From: a virus
Virus record (IMG/VR): IMGVR_UViG_3300046170_000002
Coordinates: 1 to 51,151 of that record
Length of the DNA: 51,151 nt
Strand: one strand, 5' to 3'
Part shown: positions 32,664 through 39,147 of the stretch, in pieces
Layout: each line of letters opens with the position of its first letter
Numbering within the stretch: the stretch's first letter is position 1
Translations under genes and position numbers: made by a program
Notes under the pieces: model-generated
Seen by the model: only the letters and a program-made list of their open reading frames with translations
Database searches by the model: none
Told to the model about the DNA's origin: nothing

Positions 32664-32890
32664 GAACTAAAAGAGAAGAAGCAAAACTTCTAGGTTATGA
32701 ATTACTATATAATAGAGCAGGTAATTTAATTACTGAAAGAACTTCAACAGATATAAGAGAACTTAAAAAGTATTTTAGTGTAGAAGAATATGCTACATTA
32801 CAGACAGTTTTACGAGAAGCTACAAAAAAACTAGATGAAGTACATAATTATATCGAAGCTAACTTAAATGCTAGGAAATTCACAGATTAA
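32660..32890 (+). CDS. Small charged protein at the end of the early operon, 76 residues
   Basis: Begins MRTKREEAKLLGYELLYNRA, overlapping the nrdB stop with GGAGATAGAGAA upstream. Helical C-terminal half (LQTVLREATKKLDEVHNYIE). Last gene of the rightward cluster, next to convergent leftward genes. Not a glutaredoxin (no CxxC). Function unknown. Confidence 0.6.
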   Translation: MRTKREEAKLLGYELLYNRAGNLITERTSTDIRELKKYFSVEEYATLQTVLREATKKLDEVHNYIEANLNARKFTD

Positions 32891-32914
32891 AGAAAATTGA
32901 CATCATGAGGCTAC

Positions 32915-32947
32915 GTGTATTGACATATCTTACAGTAGTTAATACAC
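32915..32947. terminator. Weak candidate bidirectional terminator between convergent operons
   Basis: GTGTATT (32915-32921) and AATACAC (32941-32947) form a perfect 7-bp stem with a 19-base loop. It sits in the 113-base gap between the rightward operon (stop 32890) and the leftward one (stop 33004). There is no clear T-tract, so termination is uncertain. Confidence 0.35.
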
Positions 32948-33003
32948 TTGCTTCAGATTGTACAACTTTTAAATACACAAGCTCTCCGTGTGTCTTACAG
33001 GAT

Positions 33004-34224
33004 TTATGTAATTGTGTAGATAATTATCTCGTCTTTCTTCCCTTTTACCTTAATTGGGTCTAAATATCTAGTAGGTATGGTAGATTTCATAGCTGTGGTG
33101 TACCCAATTACTATATCCTCTCCTACTTCTTTAGTAGAACTCTCTAGCCTTGCAGCTAGATTAACAGCATCACCAATAGCAGAGTAATCAAACCTTGTAT
33201 CACTTCCCATATTACCGACTACTGCCTCTCCTGTATTTATACCTATACCTATTTCAATACCTAGTTTGGCTTCTGCCATATCTCGGTGGATTTGTAATGC
33301 TGCTTGGATGGCTTTGGTCTCATGTTCTTCAACATCTATTGGTGCATTAAAGATAGCCATCATTGCATCACCAATATATTTATCCACCATACCGTCATAC
33401 TTTTTAACTGCATCAGCTTGTATCGTCAAAGCTTTGTTCATAATCTCTGTAACTTCTTCAGGCTCTAATCGTTCTGATAAACTTGTAAAGCCTCTAACGT
33501 CTGTAAATAAAAACGTACATCGTCTTCGTTCTCCTCCTAACTTCAGAAGCTCTGGATTATCTTGTAGTTGTTTGACTTGTCTTGGGTCAAGGTAATGTTC
33601 AAATTGTTTCTTGATTTGTTGTCTAAGTTTGTATTGAGTTCTAAAGTTTAAATAGAATTGTAAGGTAGCAATAAGTGTCATACTTATTAGAGACCATGTA
33701 AAGTCTATCAAGATATTATAGCTTACAAAGTGATACTCCATATATCCCATAAAAGAGAACAAACCTAAGAATGATATAACACCCTTAGTGATACCTAGAT
33801 ACTTTATTAGAAGAGCTGTGAGTAAGCCTGAGACTATTAATAATAATAGTTCAACAAACAACCTATAGTCTGGTATCTGTGGTGTATCCATCAACATACT
33901 TTCTGATAGAGCTGCTTGTATTTTATGTGGTTCTAATAGACCTATAGGTGTTGCAAGTTGTGGTGATATACCCTTGGCTGTAAAACCTACGAACACAAAC
34001 TTACCTGCAACATTCATCTCAGTTAGTGTTGTTTGTGGTGTATCTACCCAACTAATCCATTTACGACCAAGGCTATCTGTGGCAATGGGTGGAATGCCTC
34101 TAACTCTAACCTGTTCAATTCCATTCAGATTTGTGACAATCTGATAAGTACGACCACCTCCTAGTATTTTTAAAACTTCTGTTCCAAACGAAGCAACCCA
34201 CCCATTATTAGTTTGTTGTAGTAA
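33004..34224 (-). CDS. CHASE2-adenylate cyclase, membrane and catalytic part
   Basis: Holds the end of the CHASE2 sensor (RGIPPIATDSLGRKWISWVD, then FVFVGFTAKGISPQLATPIG), three transmembrane helices, a linker, and a class III cyclase. FTDVRGFTSLSERL and DKYIGDAMMAIFNAP give the two metal-binding Asp and the adenine-selecting Lys. YSAIGDAVNLAARLES gives the transition-state Asn and Arg. Ser before AIGD fits the Thr/Ser of bacterial adenylate cyclases. All catalytic residues are present. Follows a frame break near 34225; the first ATG is at 34017. Confidence 0.85.
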   Translation of the reverse strand, partial: LLQQTNNGWVASFGTEVLKILGGGRTYQIVTNLNGIEQVRVRGIPPIATDSLGRKWISWVDTPQTTLTEMNVAGKFVFVGFTAKGISPQLATPIGLLEPHKIQAALSESMLMDTPQIPDYRLFVELLLLIVSGLLTALLIKYLGITKGVISFLGLFSFMGYMEYHFVSYNILIDFTWSLISMTLIATLQFYLNFRTQYKLRQQIKKQFEHYLDPRQVKQLQDNPELLKLGGERRRCTFLFTDVRGFTSLSERLEPEEVTEIMNKALTIQADAVKKYDGMVDKYIGDAMMAIFNAPIDVEEHETKAIQAALQIHRDMAEAKLGIEIGIGINTGEAVVGNMGSDTRFDYSAIGDAVNLAARLESSTKEVGEDIVIGYTTAMKSTIPTRYLDPIKVKGKKDEIIIYTIT

Positions 34225-34443
34225 AGGGTATACGCCTTACTAAATTATCTACATCTACTGGTGCAGATATAGCACCTTGACTAGCTGATTGTTTTAAAGG
34301 TTCTATGTTCTCTAAAAAGCCTTGAGCTTTTGGTAAAGATACTATTGGTCCTTTGATAACTGTACCAACTGTCTTTGGATAGTTACTATTAGTTTACTTC
34401 TGGCATAGCTATAACACTTGGAGAGCTTTGTAAAGCTTTAGAG
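34225..34443 (-). pseudogene. Middle segments of CHASE2-cyclase between frame breaks
   Basis: Two short stretches in different frames join the flanking parts. From 34443, SKALQSSPSVIAMPEV leads to a break near 34392. Then SNYPKTVGTVIKGPIVSLPK and APVDVDNLVRRIP lead to a break near 34225. They are recognisable CHASE2 sequence. Counting one skipped base at each of the three breaks (34443, about 34392, about 34225), the full gene 34740-33004 encodes 577 residues with no gap. Confidence 0.75.
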
Positions 34444-34740
34444 AAACTCATCATCTCCACCCATTCTATCTGCATGTGGGAATAACATAACCCATCCAAC
34501 ACCTAAAGCACCTGCGTTTATTATATCGTTATGAATCTTTGCAAGTGTTTCTCTAGGCAGGGGATATCCACCTTGTTCATCTAGGAAAGTTTCGTCTATG
34601 TTGAGGATTGTAAAGTATCCGGTAGGTTCTGGAGTTGTGACAAGAGCATCAAAGGTTTTGAGTCTTAGTACTTCTAGTGGTACACTGTTGAAGAGGAGAG
34701 GCAAAGTTAATAGAGTTAATAAGGTGATTGCCCACTTCAT
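34438..34740 (-). CDS. CHASE2-adenylate cyclase, N-terminal part
   Basis: Starts at ATG 34740 one base after the FecR stop. An N-terminal membrane anchor (MKWAITLLTLLTLPLLFNSV) leads into the extracytoplasmic CHASE2 domain: LNIDETFLDEQGGYPLPRET and GALGVGWVMLFPHADRMGGD are characteristic. The frame ends DEFL then TAA. The rest of the domain continues in the next frame (DEFSKALQ). CHASE2 senses an unknown periplasmic signal. Part of the 577-residue reconstructed protein. Confidence 0.82.
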   Translation of the reverse strand: MKWAITLLTLLTLPLLFNSVPLEVLRLKTFDALVTTPEPTGYFTILNIDETFLDEQGGYPLPRETLAKIHNDIINAGALGVGWVMLFPHADRMGGDDEFL

Positions 34741-34741
34741 G

Positions 34742-35848
34742 TTAGTCTCCTTGCGTTATAGTTATGGTAGAGTTACCACCACCGTTGACAACTATCTGTG
34801 TACTCTTACCATTTTGTATCATTACAATAGTGTAAGCATTTGATTTATCTAAATCTAATTTAATAGTATCTTCTAAAGCTTTATAAAATGTTATGACGTT
34901 ATCAGTCATAAAAGTATTTATCTGAGTCTCACTATCGTACCCAATCTTAGTACCTTTTAAATCTATATCAGTTTTTAAAATTGTTGAAGTTTGGTCTAGC
35001 TCATTGACATCTTCTATAATGTCTAACAAGTCTTCAAGAAAGTTTACATCTAAATAATTAATGTCTAACTCTGTAAACTCTAAACTGTCTTCTGCAAGAT
35101 AGTCTGTTTCTAAATCATCAAACTCAAGGAAGTCAACATCAAGACTACTAACATTACTCCCTCCATCTTCTCCTTCATTTTGTTCTACTTCCCTAGGTGT
35201 ATTTACAATTAACATGTTATCAATTAACTCTAGGGTCAAGTCAAGGATAACGGGATTCGTTGGTTTAGTTTCAAACATAGAAACTGTTGTAGCTTGGTAA
35301 GGCTTGTTAAGAACTACCTGTCCCATAGCTGTTGCGACAACTATCTCTCCACTTGGAAGACCGTCATCGTCTGGTAATAATATAACTAAACTTCTACCTA
35401 ACTCATCTACAGTTACAGTAAAGTCTGTACCACGAATACCAATCGTAGCACTTGGAGTTTGTATAGATATATTTTCTTTATCTATTGATGCTAACTTACC
35501 TGTAATAAATCTTGCAGTACCACTTGCAAATTGTAAAGCCATCTTAGATTTAGAAGGGTCTGGGTCATAGATAAATTCATCTATAATTAATTCAGAATGT
35601 TCAGTAAGTCTAACTTGACTGTCATCTAAAAAAGTAATGCCCAATCTCCCGTTAGAAGTTTGGACATTATCGTAGCTGTTGATGTCTAATGCTAGAGAAG
35701 CTTGAAAAGTTTTGTCTCTTACGACTCTACCTGTTCCGTTTAGTTCAGTTATATTGCCTATATTAGCAACCGACTGCTGTTCCCCCATCGTTTTGAATGA
35801 CACAAATAGTGCCACTAGAACCATCAGATGTAATTTGTAACCAGTCAT
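34742..35848 (-). CDS. FecR-domain secreted protein, 368 residues
   Basis: An N-terminal signal peptide (hydrophobic run to about residue 22, then EQQSVANIGNITELNG) precedes a FecR domain: GRLGITFLDDSQVRLTEHSE, LQFASGTARFITGKL and TPSATIGIRGTDFTVTVDEL are classic for the family. Residues about 225-280 are an acidic repeat with LDVDFLEFDDLE-like units. A beta-rich tail follows. In bacteria such FecR proteins are often encoded next to CHASE2 cyclases, as here, suggesting a periplasmic sensor pair. The start overlaps the curlin-like gene by 86 bases. Confidence 0.8.
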   Translation of the reverse strand: MTGYKLHLMVLVALFVSFKTMGEQQSVANIGNITELNGTGRVVRDKTFQASLALDINSYDNVQTSNGRLGITFLDDSQVRLTEHSELIIDEFIYDPDPSKSKMALQFASGTARFITGKLASIDKENISIQTPSATIGIRGTDFTVTVDELGRSLVILLPDDDGLPSGEIVVATAMGQVVLNKPYQATTVSMFETKPTNPVILDLTLELIDNMLIVNTPREVEQNEGEDGGSNVSSLDVDFLEFDDLETDYLAEDSLEFTELDINYLDVNFLEDLLDIIEDVNELDQTSTILKTDIDLKGTKIGYDSETQINTFMTDNVITFYKALEDTIKLDLDKSNAYTIVMIQNGKSTQIVVNGGGNSTITITQGD

Positions 35849-36479
35849 TGTCTAAAGTACTCAGTTGTTGTATGTTAAATGTTCTAGAATTGCCTGTTTG
35901 ATTTAACTTAAAGTAACCACCTGCATAGCCTTGACCTGTAAAGTTTAGAGTATTATCGTCACCATCTACATTTACATCATTTGTTGCATCAGCGTTATTG
36001 ATATTAAAATCAAAAGTGTTACCATCTCCACTAATAATCCAATCAATATCTGCGTTACTTGCTAAAGATGTTGTAGCTAAATCAAGTGTAAAAGTGTTTG
36101 TACCACCTGTTACATCTACATTAACATTAGAACCATCAGCACCATAAGTATTAGTAGGGTCTATCTGTACATTAAACACGTTAGTAGAACCATCAAACTC
36201 CCAAAAACCTACAAAGTTATCAGCAGTAATATCTCCTAAGAACTTATTGTTTGAACCTATTTGATTAATATCAATAGTTTGTGTACCACCATCTAAGTCT
36301 AGTGCAGTCATAGTACCAGCAATTGCATCTGCTCCACCTATGATGTTACCTGAACCTAACTGTTCAGCATCTAGATTAAACGTAGCACCTGATTGGTCTA
36401 TGTATATTTCGTTGTCAGCCCCGTATAGCAGCGATGCACTCGTCATCACAACTAGGCTTAATAATTTTATTTTGTTCAT
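35763..36479 (-). CDS. Curlin-like secreted fibre subunit, 238 residues
   Basis: A signal peptide (MNKIKLLSLVVMTSASLLYG) is followed by curlin-type repeats: IYIDQSGATFNLDAEQLGSG, IDINQIGSNNKF and FKLNQTGNSRTFNIQQ match the Q-x-G-x-x-N spacing of CsgA/CsgB. The middle is rich in Asn, Asp, Thr and Gly with alternating strands. It ends with two Cys (CVIQNDGGTAVGC). The likely role is a CsgG-exported amyloid or fibre. It is longer and less regular than E. coli CsgA (151 residues). Overlaps the csgG 3' end by 65 bases. Confidence 0.72.
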   Translation of the reverse strand: MNKIKLLSLVVMTSASLLYGADNEIYIDQSGATFNLDAEQLGSGNIIGGADAIAGTMTALDLDGGTQTIDINQIGSNNKFLGDITADNFVGFWEFDGSTNVFNVQIDPTNTYGADGSNVNVDVTGGTNTFTLDLATTSLASNADIDWIISGDGNTFDFNINNADATNDVNVDGDDNTLNFTGQGYAGGYFKLNQTGNSRTFNIQQLSTLDNDWLQITSDGSSGTICVIQNDGGTAVGC

Positions 36480-36693
36480 ATTTCCAATAGCCTCTCTCTA
36501 TTCCAATATTGATTATATTTAATACTCCAGTCTCTACAGCTTTTTGTAAAGCTATTGAAACACTTTCGTTCTCTGATATACCACCCTCTATTTCTACTAG
36601 CTCTGTGCCAGTCTCAATAAAACGAAATACATCCTGAGAAACACTTGTAGATAAAATGCTTTTGGATACTAATGTTTCCATAAGAACTTCACC
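36415..36693 (-). CDS. csgG: Curli secretion pore CsgG, C-terminal part
   Basis: Continues CsgG after the one-base break near 36694. GEVLMETLVSKSILS, SQDVFRFIETGTELVEIEGG and ALQKAVETGVLNIINIGIER align in order with the C-terminal region of E. coli CsgG (GEIL, TSKTILS, VFRFID, AIETGVIFLINDGIDRGLW). An acceptor for periplasmic CsgE in bacteria, but no CsgE is seen in the window. The first ATG in this frame is 36681. Confidence 0.85.
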   Translation of the reverse strand, partial: GEVLMETLVSKSILSTSVSQDVFRFIETGTELVEIEGGISENESVSIALQKAVETGVLNIINIGIERGYWKYEQNKIIKPSCDDECIAAIRG

Positions 36694-37273
36694 AGGTAGA
36701 TACAGATACTAACCTTAAAGATATAGTAACTGTGTCTTCCCTAAACTGTTTACTTGTACCTATACCTAAGTACCTTGCACCAGAACCTCCAGATTTTAAA
36801 TTAGCTTCATAACTAATTACTCCACCTTGGACTAACAACCCTGCAAATAATAGTGGTTGCATCTTATTATCTTCTTTAAAATCTTTACGTGTACTACGTA
36901 TGAGTTGTCTTTCTTTTGTTAGGTCATCTAAACCTACACTTTCTACAACTCTAAAAAACTTTCCACCTGCTGTATGCTTAAAAGCTCTAATAAGAAAAGC
37001 TTCAGGTGCTTGTGTTACAGCAGTACTAAACAAAGCAAAGGTACTATTACTTCTTCTCTGACCTGTTAAATCTCTAAAGCTATTAGGGTATATAGCTATC
37101 GTTGGTCTTATTTGTGCTGGTGGTAAATTCCTTAACTCTTCTGATTGTAAATCTAATGTAGAACTAGACTGGACTTTTTTAGTTAAAACTAAATCTCCAC
37201 TCTCTTGTACTACTGCACAACTAGAAAGTAAAGTTACCAACAGGCAAAGATATAGTCGTTGTATTGCCATCAC
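36689..37273 (-). CDS. csgG: Curli secretion pore CsgG, N-terminal part (lipoprotein)
   Basis: A lipoprotein signal with lipobox LLSSC puts acylated Cys at residue 19. STLDLQSEELRNLPPAQIRP, IAIYPNSFRDLTGQRRSNST and KSGGSGARYLGIGTSKQFRE match CsgG's conserved constriction and channel regions. In bacteria nine copies form an outer-membrane pore for curlin. The frame ends VSVSTW then TGA where homologues read VSTGEVL. Skipping one T at 36694 gives a 285-residue protein (E. coli CsgG is 277). Overlaps csgF by 53 bases. Confidence 0.9.
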   Translation of the reverse strand: MMAIQRLYLCLLVTLLSSCAVVQESGDLVLTKKVQSSSTLDLQSEELRNLPPAQIRPTIAIYPNSFRDLTGQRRSNSTFALFSTAVTQAPEAFLIRAFKHTAGGKFFRVVESVGLDDLTKERQLIRSTRKDFKEDNKMQPLLFAGLLVQGGVISYEANLKSGGSGARYLGIGTSKQFREDTVTISLRLVSVSTW

Positions 37274-37715
37274 TGTCCGTTATAGTTAAAGTTATTATTC
37301 CGTCTTCTACGTTATAAACAATTGTATTGCCTTCTAAAGTTAATGTACCACTATCAGAAGGAACCTCACCAAACAAGTTTTCTACTAACTGTCTTGATAG
37401 TTGTGAGTATATTCTTGACTCTAAGTTTCTTATAAATCTTGCTAGAGTTGTATTTTCTTTATCTCTTTCTATCTGGTCTTGTAAAGCTTTTATCTCTGCT
37501 TTAAGAGCTGCCTTACGGTTGAACTCTTGGTTTTGGATGGTAAGATAATGTGAGCTAGTGTTCACACCGTTAAAGCTAGGACTCTTAAACTTAAATACTA
37601 TCTCATCTGCAATACTTCCTACAGACCAAAACATAATTAACATAGTCCAAAAGAACATACAAAACTTGCAGTTCCTTGAAGCTTTTTCACTTTTAAATGT
37701 TGGTTTTAATTTCAT
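37221..37715 (-). CDS. csgF: Curli assembly factor CsgF
   Basis: A signal peptide after a basic N-terminus (FFWTMLIMFWSVGSIA) is followed by DEIVFKFKSPSFNGVNTSSH, which aligns with the start of mature CsgF (TFQFRNPNFGGNP) that plugs into the CsgG channel. A helical neck follows. The C-terminal NTIVYNVEDGIITLTITDSD resembles CsgF's [20 protein letters not shown]. It ends in Phe. In bacteria it anchors the nucleator at the pore. The ATG overlaps the stop of the preceding membrane protein (ATGA). Confidence 0.85.
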   Translation of the reverse strand: MKLKPTFKSEKASRNCKFCMFFWTMLIMFWSVGSIADEIVFKFKSPSFNGVNTSSHYLTIQNQEFNRKAALKAEIKALQDQIERDKENTTLARFIRNLESRIYSQLSRQLVENLFGEVPSDSGTLTLEGNTIVYNVEDGIITLTITDSDGNTTTISLPVGNFTF

Positions 37716-37894
37716 AATGCTTTATCGTTTATCCAAAACATAAATAACATAAATCCAAATACTGCTACTTGTACAATAGAAGCTACAGTAATTTGTTTCA
37801 TCGGATGTATATCTACAATTTTTTCTATCCAAGATTCACTTGGAGAAAGATTAACTACTTGTAATATTTTCTTATCAATCTTTTCGTTGGTCAT
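37712..37894 (-). CDS. Small membrane protein, 60 residues
   Basis: Begins MTNEKIDKKILQVVNLSPSE. A C-terminal membrane helix (ITVASIVQVAVFGFMLFMFW) ends with a short tail. Coupled to both neighbours by overlaps. Its position in the lysis block suggests a holin accessory or antiholin role, but no family is recognised. Confidence 0.55.
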   Translation of the reverse strand: MTNEKIDKKILQVVNLSPSESWIEKIVDIHPMKQITVASIVQVAVFGFMLFMFWINDKAL

Positions 37895-38222
37895 CTCTGT
37901 CTGCTTTTGCTATCTTATCACTGTTAATTAATTGTGGCACACCTAGTATAGTTTTAATCATAGTATCTTGTCTTATAATTTCATTATCTAAGCTTCTTAC
38001 TCTATCTATTAATGCAACAAGTATGCCATGTTGTGAATCTAACTTAGTACCTAATCTATCTTCTAAGTTAGCTAACGAACCATTTAGTTTATCATCAAGA
38101 GTATCTAGTTTTGTTTCCATACCATCAATAATTCTGTTGATTAATTTCCAAACAAACATACCTAAACCTACAGCAGCAGCTATAGGAAAACCTAACTCTT
38201 GTATAACTTGAACTACATCCAT
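37875..38222 (-). CDS. Membrane-anchored coiled-coil protein of lysis block, 115 residues
   Basis: An N-terminal membrane helix (FPIAAAVGLGMFVWKLI) is followed by a long coiled coil with D-L-x-x-L heptads (METKLDTLDDKLNGSLANLE). The topology resembles haemolysin XhlA/BhlA-type holin-associated proteins. It lies between the holin and a small membrane protein. A spanin-like role cannot be excluded, but no lipoprotein partner is seen apart from CsgG. Confidence 0.58.
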   Translation of the reverse strand: MDVVQVIQELGFPIAAAVGLGMFVWKLINRIIDGMETKLDTLDDKLNGSLANLEDRLGTKLDSQHGILVALIDRVRSLDNEIIRQDTMIKTILGVPQLINSDKIAKADRDDQRKD

Positions 38223-38695
38223 TAGTCTTTAGAAGTGTTAGAAGCTCCAAAGTAAAATGATATTACAGCACTTGCCAAGCCACCAAGGTATCCAAGTACA
38301 AGGTTTATAAGAGCTTCAGAGTTCTGCTCTGGTGGTTGTAGAGTGACAAGGAATATGTATCCCATGAATCCACCTACAACAGCTATGCCCATAATACGGG
38401 CTGTCCAGTCTTTACTGAACTTATTTCTAGCGTCTTGTCCATCTTGTGTCTCTAACTTAAATACATCTACTTCAAGCTCTTTCATCTGTACTTCAAAGTC
38501 TTGTTCAGCTTTTTTAAGTTCTAACATTTGTTCAGGTGTAGCTTCAGCTAATCCTTTTTCTATAGCCTTTGGAGTATTAGGAACACCTAACACTTCTGAT
38601 ATCATGTTAGCTGCCATTCCTCCCATCGGTCCACCCAAGGCAGTTCCTAATGTAGGTGCAACAGCTCCAACTATGTTTTTTAATAATGCTTTCAT
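38222..38695 (-). CDS. Holin, three-transmembrane type, 157 residues
   Basis: A Gly/Ala-rich N-terminal hydrophobic region (VAPTLGTALGGPMGGMAANM) is followed by a charged helix with EATPEQMLELKKAEQDFEVQ. Two membrane helices (IMGIAVVGGFMGYIFLVTL and LGYLGGLASAVISFYFG) come next. This matches the GTA/phage 3TM holin pattern. It makes the inner-membrane hole that releases the endolysin encoded immediately upstream. Overlaps the next gene by one base. Confidence 0.78.
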   Translation of the reverse strand: MKALLKNIVGAVAPTLGTALGGPMGGMAANMISEVLGVPNTPKAIEKGLAEATPEQMLELKKAEQDFEVQMKELEVDVFKLETQDGQDARNKFSKDWTARIMGIAVVGGFMGYIFLVTLQPPEQNSEALINLVLGYLGGLASAVISFYFGASNTSKD

Positions 38696-38696
38696 T

Positions 38697-39146
38697 TCAG
38701 GCTCCTAATACCATTTCTTGTAATTCTTTACTACGTCTACCAACTTGTCCATACCAACGACTATCTTCCATTTGCACAGCCATTTCTTTCCAGTCATGGT
38801 TTCTACAAGCTTTTAACATGTTACGAAACTTGGAAAGCCTAGAGCCTCCTAAGTTAAAACACATATTTACTAATACTCTTTGTATTACTTCTGGAAGTTC
38901 ATCCCAATCTTCGTGGCTTCCAAAGACATGTATAGCTTCCATGTAGTGTTTGTCAAAGTCATCTTCATAATACATATCTACAACTTCTTGAGATACAGAT
39001 GTGCCAACTGCCCAATCATATTCAGGGTCTTCGGGTTGGCAAAGATGTCCAACTCCTAGAGTTTTATATCCTAAACTATCTTCATAGATGTTTAGTACTT
39101 CACCTTCGTGTCTTTTAATTTGTTCTTTACATAGTTCTATGTTCAT
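38697..39146 (-). CDS. Endolysin, T4-lysozyme-like (GH24) muramidase
   Basis: A 149-residue protein. KRHEGEVLNIYEDSLGYKTL then GVGHL gives the catalytic Glu14, Asp23 and Thr29 triad of phage lysozymes. The helical C-terminal lobe has VLVNMCFNLGGSRLSKF and SRWYGQVGRRSKEL, both family signatures. No signal peptide, so it needs the holin next door. It cleaves peptidoglycan at the end of infection. Starts one base after the large internal virion protein. Confidence 0.92.
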   Translation of the reverse strand: MNIELCKEQIKRHEGEVLNIYEDSLGYKTLGVGHLCQPEDPEYDWAVGTSVSQEVVDMYYEDDFDKHYMEAIHVFGSHEDWDELPEVIQRVLVNMCFNLGGSRLSKFRNMLKACRNHDWKEMAVQMEDSRWYGQVGRRSKELQEMVLGA

Positions 39147-39147
39147 A

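Noticed and set aside
32905-33066. Small plus-strand frame MRLRVLTYLTVVNTLASDCT across the convergent gap
   Set aside because: It runs antisense into the cyclase end, has no good ribosome site, and the signal-peptide-like start is weak.
36415-36681. The 88-codon frame as an independent small curli gene
   Set aside because: Its sequence aligns with the C-terminal region of CsgG and it continues the upstream frame exactly after one base is skipped.
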